DNA from: Nocardia veterana NBRC 100344
Lineage (GTDB): Bacteria; Actinomycetota; Actinomycetes; Mycobacteriales; Mycobacteriaceae
NCBI RefSeq assembly: GCF_000308855.1
Contig: NZ_BAGM01000118.1
Location: forward strand, 1 to 50,749
Direction: 5' to 3'
Length of the DNA stretch: 50,749 nt
Both the position numbers and the translations under genes were made by a program. Shown here in pieces: positions 1 to 6,842 of this stretch (positions are counted from its first letter, which is position 1; every line of letters starts with the position of its first letter). The notes under the pieces are model-generated. The model had not been told where the DNA came from and ran no database searches. It was given only the letters and a program-made list of their open reading frames with translations.

Positions 1-572
1 CCAGCCTGGCCGCCGCCCTCGACAGCGGCCACGCCGCACCGCCACCCGCGGGCACCGGCTCGGTCCCGGCGCAATGGCTGAGCCGGGCCGAAGCCTACGT
101 CGAGAAATTCGGTCTCGGCCGCGGCCGCGTCGAACCCGCCGGAGGCCCGGAATCCGCAGTGGCGCTGCGGTTTTCGCGCGACCTGGTATGGCGGCCCGCC
201 GACGCGGTATGGGATGTGCTGACCGAGGGCGCCGCCCTGCACATCGGAGAACGGCCACCGGCGCGCGCGACCAACCCCGCCGTCGAACCGGACCCGATCA
301 GCGAACTCGACGCGCCGCGGCTGCTCACCTACCCGGTGCGCCGCGCCGGCCGGCCCGCCGGCCGGGTCCGGTGGGAGATCGTCGCCGACCCACAGCTGGG
401 CACCCGCGTCGACCTCACCCACACCCTGCCCCGCGACCTCGACACCCACCGCGCCGAACTGCTGGCCACCTGGCAGGTCCATCTGGAGCTGTTCTTCGCC
501 GCCGTCCTGGGCGAGATCCGCTGCCCGTGGCCGCAGCAGCGGGTGGCGGCGCTGATCGACACCTACCGGTGA
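1..572 (+). CDS. SRPBCC-fold protein, 5' end cut by window
   Basis: The reading frame is open from base 3, so the gene starts before the window; the visible part is about 189 residues. From about residue 55 it reads like an AHSA1/SRPBCC (START-like) domain: a FSRDLVWRPADAVWDVLTE stretch matching the first strand and helix, a middle part of beta strands ending in a VDLTHTLP strand, and a long C-terminal helix (LLATWQVHLELFFAAVLGE). Proteins of this fold bind hydrophobic ligands or act as stress proteins; no catalytic residue is evident and the ligand is unknown. About 170 bases separate it from the MutS-like genes on the same strand. The fold is fairly sure; the function is not. Confidence 0.65.
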   Translation, partial: SLAAALDSGHAAPPPAGTGSVPAQWLSRAEAYVEKFGLGRGRVEPAGGPESAVALRFSRDLVWRPADAVWDVLTEGAALHIGERPPARATNPAVEPDPISELDAPRLLTYPVRRAGRPAGRVRWEIVADPQLGTRVDLTHTLPRDLDTHRAELLATWQVHLELFFAAVLGEIRCPWPQQRVAALIDTYR

Positions 573-617
573 GCCGGGGCCCTACCCGTGGGCGGGCCGG
601 GAACCATTCGACAAGCC

Positions 618-690
618 AACTGAACAGTTAGCTGTATATCTCACCACCCCTGCTGATTACTTGACGGCCGGTAAGTTATCTCGTTAACCT
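618..690 (+). promoter_or_regulatory. Possible promoter of the MutS-like pair
   Basis: This intergenic stretch is richer in A/T than its surroundings. TTGACG at 661-666 could be a -35 box, with TAACCT at 685-690 as a -10 box (18-base spacing). Just upstream, AACTG-AA-CAGTT (618-629) is an inverted repeat that might bind a regulator. This is pattern matching only; the -10 box is weak. Confidence 0.3.
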
Positions 691-742
691 GGCCGAACAG
701 CACCCCACCGGCCGATACGCCGCGGGTGCGGGAAGGGTGGGG

Positions 743-2263
743 ATGGACACCGTCAGCATTCTGTGGCCCGCGCCGCCCGAGCGCATCGCCGCCGTCGAGA
801 TCGCGGACCAGGCGCGCCGCGACCTCGAGATCGAGGCGGTGATCGCCGCCGTCATCGGCGACCGCGACGACTACCGGCTCGCTCCCCTGCTGCGCCGCCC
901 GGTCCGCGACCCCGACACCATCCGATTCCGCCACCAGGTGTTCACTGATCTCGACGACGACGAGATCCGCGCAGCCGCAGAGGAATTCACTGTCGGCATG
1001 TGGCAGGTCCGGCACCGTCTACAGGTGGCCGCCGGCCTGTACCACCCGCACCAGCGCCACCGCTGGCAGCTCGATGCCGCAGCCGCCTACGTCGCGACGA
1101 TCACCGCCCTGCACGCGGCGATCACCCGGCTCCCGCTGCGCTCACCCGCACTGCGCCGCTGGCGCGACCACCTCGGCAGCTACTGCGCCGGCCCCGCCGT
1201 GCGCGCGCTGATCCGCGACATCGACGCGATGCGCGCCGACCTCGCGCGGGTGCGCTACCGGGTGCGTCTGATCGACCGCAGCCTCGAGGTGAGCGCCGCC
1301 CGGCCGGCGCCCGACTACACCGCCACCGTGACCGAATTGCTGGCCCGCTTCGGCGCCGAGCAGCCCCGCACCACCCGCCCGGTCCCGCAGTGGCCGGATA
1401 TGAATCACACGGAGGAACAGATCCTCGACCGCGTCGCCGACCGGTATCCGGAACCGTTCGCGCGACTGGCCGAATTCGCCCACCGCCACCGGGATTTCAT
1501 CACCGCGCAGATCTCGGAATTCGATCGCGAGCTGCAGTTCTATCTGCGTTATCGGCGCTTCGCCCACCGCGCCGCCGGCGCGCACCGCGCCATCTGCCTG
1601 CCCACCCTCGCCACCGGAGGACAACCGATCCACGCCACCGCGGCCTTCGACTTCGCCCTGGCCGCGCGGACATCACAACCGTTGGTGTGCAACGACTTCC
1701 GGCTCACCGATCCGGAACGGATCCTGGTGGTGACCGGCCCCAATCAGGGCGGCAAAACCACCTTCGCGCGCACCGTCGGACAACTGATCTACTTCGCCGC
1801 GCTCGGCGGCCCGGTCCCGGCCCGCGCCGCGCAGCTGCCGCTCCCGGATCGCCTCTGCACCCATTTCGAACACGGCGAACGCGCCGACGACCCGGACGGG
1901 CGGCTGCTGACCGACCTCCGGGCCGTGCGCGCCATCCTCGATGCCGCGACCGCGGACACCGTGATCGTGCTCAACGAGAGTTTCAGCACCACCACCACCC
2001 ACGACGGCGTCCGCATCGCCGCCGACGTCCTGCACCGCCTCACCCGCCGCGGTGTCCGCGGGGTCTGGGTGAGCTTCTTCGACGAACTGGCCGAGGCCGG
2101 ACCCCAGGTGGTGTCGATGGTGGCGCTCACCGAGCCGCACGATCGCACCCGGCGCAGTTTCCGCATCGTGCGCCGCCCCGCCGACGGCAACGCCTACGCC
2201 ACCGAACTGGCCGAACACTACGGCCTCGGCTACGACACCGTGCTGGCGAGGCTGGCCCGATGA
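743..2263 (+). CDS. MutS-like ATPase A
   Basis: A 506-residue protein whose C-terminal half is a MutS-type ATPase. The Walker A loop GPNQGGKTT is at residues 332-340. The Walker B segment (about 407-416) reads VIVLNESF, with Asn-Glu in place of the Asp-Glu of classical MutS, followed by a STTT switch. The helical N-terminal half corresponds to the MutS core/lever region, but the N-terminal mismatch-reading domain with its Phe-x-Glu motif is absent, so it is not the housekeeping repair protein (which has about 850 residues). ATG 743 is preferred over GTG 737 because GGAAGG (731-736) then sits six bases upstream. It overlaps the next gene by ATGA. The two proteins probably act together, perhaps as a heterodimer; the substrate is unknown. 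Confidence 0.8.
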   Translation: MDTVSILWPAPPERIAAVEIADQARRDLEIEAVIAAVIGDRDDYRLAPLLRRPVRDPDTIRFRHQVFTDLDDDEIRAAAEEFTVGMWQVRHRLQVAAGLYHPHQRHRWQLDAAAAYVATITALHAAITRLPLRSPALRRWRDHLGSYCAGPAVRALIRDIDAMRADLARVRYRVRLIDRSLEVSAARPAPDYTATVTELLARFGAEQPRTTRPVPQWPDMNHTEEQILDRVADRYPEPFARLAEFAHRHRDFITAQISEFDRELQFYLRYRRFAHRAAGAHRAICLPTLATGGQPIHATAAFDFALAARTSQPLVCNDFRLTDPERILVVTGPNQGGKTTFARTVGQLIYFAALGGPVPARAAQLPLPDRLCTHFEHGERADDPDGRLLTDLRAVRAILDAATADTVIVLNESFSTTTTHDGVRIAADVLHRLTRRGVRGVWVSFFDELAEAGPQVVSMVALTEPHDRTRRSFRIVRRPADGNAYATELAEHYGLGYDTVLARLAR

Positions 2264-3762
2264 AGGTTCGGCTGCTGCACCCCGACGGGGCCGAACCCAC
2301 GCCGCCGAACCACGGTGACACCGTCGTCGCGGATCTGGGAATGCCCGCCCTGTTCGAGGCATTGGCGGACACCCCGCCCGGGGTGGTCGACGCGATCCGC
2401 GCCGCCCTCACCACCACCGCGGCCGACCCGGCGGTCATCGCCCACCGCCACGACGTCCTCACCGACAGCTGCGCCCGGCCGCGGCTGCTGCGCCAGATCC
2501 ACGCCATCGCCGCCGCGGCGACCACGGTACGCCGCTGGCCCACCGGGAACAGGCGCCGCGCCCACGGCAAGCTGGTACTGGCCCTGACACCGTTCGCACA
2601 CCAGCTGGATCTGCTGCGCCGGCTGCGCACGGTGCTCGACCGCGAAGCCCACCACCTCACCGCCGCCGGCTGGACCGACCTGATCGCGACCACACGGCAG
2701 TTCGACGACACCTACCTGGCGGCGGTGCACGAACACCTGCGCCTGCTGCGCTTCGACCGCGGCCTCGAGATCGAGGCCGGTCTCGGGGCCGGTAACAAGA
2801 TCGCCGACATCGTCGTGCACGAGCCCCGCGCGCGGCGGCAGCGATTCGGATTCGCCCGCAGCGCAGACATTTTCGACACCGCCCACGACGGCGACGTCCA
2901 CTCCGATCCCGTCGTCGCGCTGAAGGACACAGCCCTGGCCGCGCTCGCCGATGTCGTGGTCGCCGCCGCCGACGAACTGCACACCTTCTTCCTCCGGCTC
3001 CACGAGAGCACCGCGTTCTACCTCGGATGTCTCGCCCTGCGGGACCGGCTGGACCGCGCGGGCATCCCCTACTGCCTGCCCCGGCCGTACCCGGCCGGCG
3101 CGCTCCGGCTGCGATGCCGCGGATTGCGTGATCTCACCCTCGCCCTGGGAAGCGAACCGAATGCGGTGCAGGGCAACGACCTCGACGCCGACGGCCGGTC
3201 CCTGCTGGTGATCACCGGCGCCAACAACGGCGGCAAAACCACCTTCGCGCGCAGCCTCGGCGCCGCGCAGCTGATGATGCAGGCCGGAATGTTCGTGCTC
3301 GCCGAGGAATTCGCCGCCGACCTGCGCGACGGCGTCTTCAGCCAGTTCGTCGCCGACGAGGACCGCACCCTGTCCTACGGCAAGCTCGTCGACGAACTGG
3401 TCCGGATGAATGCCATGGTCGACCGGATCGGCCCGCACGGGCTGCTGCTGTGCAACGAGGCCTTCGCCTCCACCGGCGAACGCGACGCCACCCGGATCAC
3501 CGCGCCGCTGCTGCGCGCTCTCACCGAGTCCGGCGTGAAGGTCGTCTTCGTCACCCACCTCTACGACTACGCCCGCGCCCGGCACGCCGACGCGCACCCG
3601 GGTGATCTGTTTCTGCGCGCCGAACGCACCGCCGAGGGCCGGCGCACGCACCGCGTCGTGCCCGGCGCGCCCGAACCCGGCGGCCACGGCGACGACATCT
3701 TCGCGCAGGTCTTCGGCAGCCCGCCGGTCACGCCGAGGGACGCAGGCTGCTCAACACCCTGA
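2260..3762 (+). CDS. MutS-like ATPase B
   Basis: A 500-residue paralogue of the preceding protein, translationally coupled through an ATGA overlap at 2260-2263. Walker A is GANNGGKTT at residues 320-328. Walker B is LLLCNEAFAST with Asn-Glu at 399-400, followed by a VVFVTHLYDYA strand containing the conserved threonine and histidine of the MutS ATPase. As in ATPase A, the mismatch-recognition domain is missing and the first 300 residues are mostly helical core. Two different MutS-like subunits from one transcript suggest an obligate pair, as in MutS-family dimers, but that is inference. The 3' end is 34 bases before the end of a convergent minus-strand gene's coding region at 3728, so the two genes overlap tail to tail. 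Confidence 0.8.
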   Translation: MKVRLLHPDGAEPTPPNHGDTVVADLGMPALFEALADTPPGVVDAIRAALTTTAADPAVIAHRHDVLTDSCARPRLLRQIHAIAAAATTVRRWPTGNRRRAHGKLVLALTPFAHQLDLLRRLRTVLDREAHHLTAAGWTDLIATTRQFDDTYLAAVHEHLRLLRFDRGLEIEAGLGAGNKIADIVVHEPRARRQRFGFARSADIFDTAHDGDVHSDPVVALKDTALAALADVVVAAADELHTFFLRLHESTAFYLGCLALRDRLDRAGIPYCLPRPYPAGALRLRCRGLRDLTLALGSEPNAVQGNDLDADGRSLLVITGANNGGKTTFARSLGAAQLMMQAGMFVLAEEFAADLRDGVFSQFVADEDRTLSYGKLVDELVRMNAMVDRIGPHGLLLCNEAFASTGERDATRITAPLLRALTESGVKVVFVTHLYDYARARHADAHPGDLFLRAERTAEGRRTHRVVPGAPEPGGHGDDIFAQVFGSPPVTPRDAGCSTP

Positions 3763-4051
3763 TCGCGTCCGACAGCGGAATCATCCGGCCGGGTTGTTCG
3801 GACAGCAGACCCATCTCGATGTACTGGCGGATCAGCATCGACGGCGTGATGCCGTGCTCGGCGGCCGCCTCCCGGACTCGGTCGCGCAAATCCTTCGGCA
3901 GCTTCAGCGAGGTGGTCACCATGCCCCGCTCGACCTCCTCGCCCGTCGGCGGCAGCGCCGGCGCGGCGGCGGCATCGTCGAAGACCAGCCCGTCCACGAT
4001 CGCCTGCGGGTCGGCGCCGGCCGCCGGTTCGAATGTCTCCTTGTCGGTCAT
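3728..4051 (-). CDS. Ribbon-helix-helix antitoxin-like protein
   Basis: A 107-residue protein with a disordered acidic N-terminal half and a ribbon-helix-helix domain at about residues 44-80: a strand (MVTTSLKLP) followed by two helices (DLRDRVREAAAEHG and SMLIRQYIEMGLL). Start ATG 4051 has GGGAGG seven bases upstream. It overlaps the end of the preceding gene by ATGA, so the order is toxin-like gene first, antitoxin second, as in BrnT-BrnA pairs. The RHH domain would bind the operator at 4367-4382 and the acidic part would neutralise the partner. Its 3' end overlaps the end of the convergent MutS-like gene by 35 bases. The antitoxin role is inferred from fold and gene order. Confidence 0.65.
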   Translation of the reverse strand: MTDKETFEPAAGADPQAIVDGLVFDDAAAAPALPPTGEEVERGMVTTSLKLPKDLRDRVREAAAEHGITPSMLIRQYIEMGLLSEQPGRMIPLSDAIRVLSSLRPSA

Positions 4052-4356
4052 CGGTTCGCCTCCCATGCGGTGTATTCCTCGAGCTGGTGCGGGCGCATCT
4101 GCGCGGCCATGAGGATCTCCCAGGTGTCGGTCGCCGCCGCCGGCACTCGCGGCGGCGACGGCAGCGGCCGCAACATCACCACCAGCGGACGACCCGCCTC
4201 GGTCCGCCCCCAGACAGTGGTGACCGGCAGCCCTTCGCGGGTGCGGGCCGGGCGTGCCCAGCGCCGCGACGAATACAGCACCTCCATCACCTCCCAGGGC
4301 GCCACCTCGGCGCGAGCCAGGAACGAGTGGATTCCGATCCACCATGCGTACTCCAC
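4048..4356 (-). CDS. BrnT-like toxin candidate
   Basis: A 102-residue protein upstream of, and overlapping, the RHH gene. Its core, GRTEAGRPLVVMLRP, followed later by WEILMAAQMRPHQLEEY, resembles the closing strands and C-terminal helix of BrnT/DUF4258 small RNase toxins (a GR-T-x-x-GR-x-L strand, then W-x-I and a final helix ending in Y). The N-terminus, with a SFLARAEVAPWEVMEVL helix, also fits. The start is GTG 4356 with no clear ribosome binding site, eleven bases from the palindrome at 4367-4382, so translation may be nearly leaderless. RNase activity is inferred; it could also be an unrelated small protein. Confidence 0.55.
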   Translation of the reverse strand: MEYAWWIGIHSFLARAEVAPWEVMEVLYSSRRWARPARTREGLPVTTVWGRTEAGRPLVVMLRPLPSPPRVPAAATDTWEILMAAQMRPHQLEEYTAWEANR

Positions 4357-4366
4357 GCAGCCACCA

Positions 4367-4382
4367 TAATACCCGTGTATTA
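4367..4382. promoter_or_regulatory. Palindromic operator of the BrnT/BrnA-like pair
   Basis: TAATAC-CCGT-GTATTA is a perfect inverted repeat with six-base arms, eleven bases upstream of the toxin-like start codon at 4356. It is an AT-rich island in GC-rich DNA and would overlap the -10 region of the minus-strand promoter. Toxin-antitoxin operons are usually repressed by their RHH antitoxin at such a site. Confidence 0.6.
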
Positions 4383-4426
4383 CCGGCCCGGGCAGTGGTG
4401 ACCACCCATCCGCCCGGGTCGGCCGA

Positions 4427-4966
4427 TCACCAGATCAGGGTGCGGCCCGGAACCCGCACGCAGGCGAAGAAGCGCTTACCGATATCGCTGCCGTCGTGGT
4501 TGTAGGCGTTCATGATCTCGGCCAGCTCGTCGGCCAGTTCCTGCAGCGCCGGACTCGGATTGTCGATCCCGCAGTCACTGACCCATCCCCACTCGCGCGG
4601 GACGCCCTCGATGGTCACGATGATCTTGCCGACATACGGCGCATCGACCGAGTAGCTGATCTCCACCGGCGCATCGCGAATGGGCGAACGCTCGACGATC
4701 TCCGCACGATGCTGCGGCATACTGAAGATCTTCGCGAAAGCGATGTCCTGGCTGATCATCTCGGCGATGCTGGCCAGCGTGGCATGCCGGCCGACGCGAT
4801 GGTAGCGGGGGCCGTAGTCGCGATCGCCGCGCTGCCCGGCGGTGGGATGTTTGGCCAGAATGCGGTCGAGCATCCGCTGCGCCGCCTCCCGTTCGGCCGC
4901 ACCGGTCGCGGGATGGTCGATCAACTGGCGCAGCCGAGAAATCCTGGGGCTCAGGGCCGTTGACAT
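4427..4966 (-). CDS. Uncharacterised 179-residue protein
   Basis: I do not recognise a family with confidence. The first 35 residues form two short helices (RISRLRQLID, then AAEREAAQRMLDRILAKHP) that vaguely recall DUF2786. The rest is a mixed alpha/beta domain with a VEISYSVDAPYVGKIIVTIEG strand pair and a long helix (ALQELADELAEIMNAYN). There is no signal peptide or membrane segment. Start ATG 4966 has GAGAGG about nine bases upstream. It lies between two toxin-antitoxin-like pairs on the same strand but is spaced away from both (about 70 bases on each side). A coding gene is likely; its function is unknown. Confidence 0.6.
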   Translation of the reverse strand: MSTALSPRISRLRQLIDHPATGAAEREAAQRMLDRILAKHPTAGQRGDRDYGPRYHRVGRHATLASIAEMISQDIAFAKIFSMPQHRAEIVERSPIRDAPVEISYSVDAPYVGKIIVTIEGVPREWGWVSDCGIDNPSPALQELADELAEIMNAYNHDGSDIGKRFFACVRVPGRTLIW

Positions 4967-5032
4967 CGTCGCGGTCCTCTCCTCGTCGTCACACGGCGGC
5001 AGCAGCCGCAGTTGTTCACCGCAACCGCATCG

Positions 5033-5440
5033 TCACGGCAGCGGATCGACCAACACCGCGCGGTCGATGCGCCGTAACATATCCGGCCGAGCGGTCAAAC
5101 AGGGCCAATTGCGCGCGACCGCCTCACACGCGGCCTGTCCCGCGGCCACCAGCGCGTCGGCATCGGATCGACCGGCGAGCGCGGTCGCCACCCGCACCGC
5201 GGCTCCGGTGTCCAAACCGGTCACCACCGTGTGCGGCAACTCCAGCAGCACCGCGAGGATATCGAGCCGGTCGGAGCTGATCAGCGCCTGCCCGGCCGCG
5301 GCCACCGCGGCCGGAACGACGATCGTATGGCCGGCATTGGCCGTCGCCCACGCCACCGCATGCACATACGGCAGCCGCCGCGTCCAGCCGACCACCGCGG
5401 CGGTGTCGAACACCACGCCGCCGAGTGCGGCCGGGCTCAC
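5033..5440 (-). CDS. PIN-domain toxin (VapC-like)
   Basis: A 135-residue PIN-fold protein. The first acidic residue is in VVFDTAAVVGW near the N-terminus, and the later SDADALVAAGQAACEA helix and the LTARPDML segment fit the PIN core. VapC-type toxins are Mg-dependent RNases that cut tRNA or rRNA. Several acidic positions normal for PIN domains are hard to place here, so catalytic competence is uncertain. The start is GTG 5440, overlapping the antitoxin stop by GTGA, so the pair is translationally coupled with the antitoxin first. Its length is typical for VapC. Confidence 0.75.
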   Translation of the reverse strand: MSPAALGGVVFDTAAVVGWTRRLPYVHAVAWATANAGHTIVVPAAVAAAGQALISSDRLDILAVLLELPHTVVTGLDTGAAVRVATALAGRSDADALVAAGQAACEAVARNWPCLTARPDMLRRIDRAVLVDPLP

Positions 5441-5709
5441 GCGGCGCCGGCGCTCGGACGATCCAGCTCATCCGCCGACAGCGGCGGCAACCCCTGCTGA
5501 GCGCGGGCCCGATTCACCAACTCCAACGGCGGCACACCACCGAAGGCCGACTCGATCGCATCCAGGGAGATATCGCGGTTCATCCGATCCCGCAAGGCGG
5601 CCGAGACATAGGCGGACAGGTTGTCGATGCGCCCGGCGGCCTTCCACCGCTCGAGGGTGGACACATCATCCTTCGGGACCGAGATCGTCACCTTCTTCGT
5701 CTCCGCCAT
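5437..5709 (-). CDS. Ribbon-helix-helix antitoxin (VapB-like)
   Basis: A 90-residue protein with an N-terminal RHH domain: the strand KKVTISVPKDD, helix STLERWKAAGRI and helix LSAYVSAALRDRM. A C-terminal tail (residues 50-90) would wrap the PIN toxin. Start ATG 5709 lies inside the left arm of an inverted repeat (5705-5733), so it probably represses its own promoter. It is followed by the PIN gene with a GTGA overlap. RHH antitoxins paired with PIN toxins are a standard VapBC arrangement. Confidence 0.8.
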   Translation of the reverse strand: MAETKKVTISVPKDDVSTLERWKAAGRIDNLSAYVSAALRDRMNRDISLDAIESAFGGVPPLELVNRARAQQGLPPLSADELDRPSAGAA

Positions 5710-5733
5710 ACCATCAGCTTACGACAGTATGGC
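5705..5733. promoter_or_regulatory. VapBC-like operator overlapping the antitoxin start
   Basis: GCCATAC-N15-GTATGGC is a perfect seven-base inverted repeat, 22 bases centre to centre (two helical turns), suited to two RHH dimers on one face of DNA. The left arm overlaps the antitoxin start codon (5709-5707). Autoregulation is inferred from position and fold. Confidence 0.6.
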
Positions 5734-5824
5734 AAGCCCCCGACACCGGAGAGACCGCCGCCGCGCCCGACGCTCGCCACCACAGACGCGAACATCGTTG
5801 CGCGGCAACGCTATCGCCTCGGGG

Positions 5825-6571
5825 TCAGCGGCCGAAGACCGTCGCGTGCGCCTCCTGCAGCCCGGTGACCAGCTCCTTGGCCGACTGCTCGTCCAGCCCG
5901 GCGAACGCCGGCGCGATCAGTACGTCGGTCAGCGCCTCGGCCGCGGCCCAGCGTTCCCGCAGCGCGGCCGTCACCTCCGTGGCATCGACCCGATCGCCCC
6001 AGCCGAACAACCTCGCCTGAGTCGGGCCGTCCGCGCGCGGCGAGCCACCGATCAGCACCGCCTCGAACGGCGACAAGCCACTCGCCCGCACCGCCATCAG
6101 ATGCAGCCCACCACGCAATTCGCGCAGACAGTGAATCAACTGCAGCACCCGCCCGGGCGCATCCGCGGCGAGCGGCATGGCGCGCCAGCCCGCGAACAGG
6201 CTCACCCCCGCCACCTCCGCGGCGTCGACGACCACCTGCAGCAACTCGGCCAGCCGCTCGGCGGACTCGAAGCCGGCCAGCTTACGGCGACCGAAATCCT
6301 GGCAGGCCGCCAGATATCCGGCCGCCGCCTCCGCCACCGGCATCGAGACCGATTCCCACGCCGCGCGCACGGTATCGGGCTGGAAGAACCCGAACGCCGC
6401 GGCCACCACATCGGCGTCGACCTCACCCAGCACACTGCCGCGCCCGCGGGTGTAGGGCCCGATGAACCCGTCCACTCCGGTGGCGGCACCGAACGCCTTC
6501 GCCTCCCGGGAGAACATGAACGCGCCCCCGATGTTCTGGATCTCGGACTTCACCGCGGCCGGCACCGACAC
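5825..6571 (-). CDS. SCO6745-family protein
   Basis: A 248-residue, almost all-helical soluble protein matching the actinobacterial SCO6745 family as I recall it: an AxxFxREAKAFGAATGVDGFIGPYTRGRGSVLG opening (residues about 15-47), a VVAAAFGFFQPDTVRAAW segment, and a C-terminal LTDVLIAPAFAGLDEQ region. Its biochemical role is not established. Start GTG 6571 is chosen because AAAGGGG lies six bases upstream; an in-frame ATG further upstream has no ribosome site and codes for an Arg/Ser-rich stretch. It is a single gene on the minus strand, about 90 bases beyond the antitoxin promoter and divergent from the kinase. Confidence 0.65.
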   Translation of the reverse strand: MSVPAAVKSEIQNIGGAFMFSREAKAFGAATGVDGFIGPYTRGRGSVLGEVDADVVAAAFGFFQPDTVRAAWESVSMPVAEAAAGYLAACQDFGRRKLAGFESAERLAELLQVVVDAAEVAGVSLFAGWRAMPLAADAPGRVLQLIHCLRELRGGLHLMAVRASGLSPFEAVLIGGSPRADGPTQARLFGWGDRVDATEVTAALRERWAAAEALTDVLIAPAFAGLDEQSAKELVTGLQEAHATVFGR

Positions 6572-6842
6572 GGCGGACCCCTTTCGACGAGAGCGGCCAC
6601 GGCGGCCGCTCGGACACTCCGACAAATCGACCGCAGCCTATCTCGCTACGGTCCACTAACGCCAGCCCCTGACCGCAATCCGCCGACAACACCGAGCTAA
6701 CCCACTGCACACACCCGCAGCACACCCGCCGCCGCGAAATCCCGTATAACGTAACGGTATCGGCACATTCCCGAATATTCATGGGAGGATTCACCTATCC
6801 TCGGGACCGGGCCCGGGTACCACGATCTCGAAGCGAGCGAGG

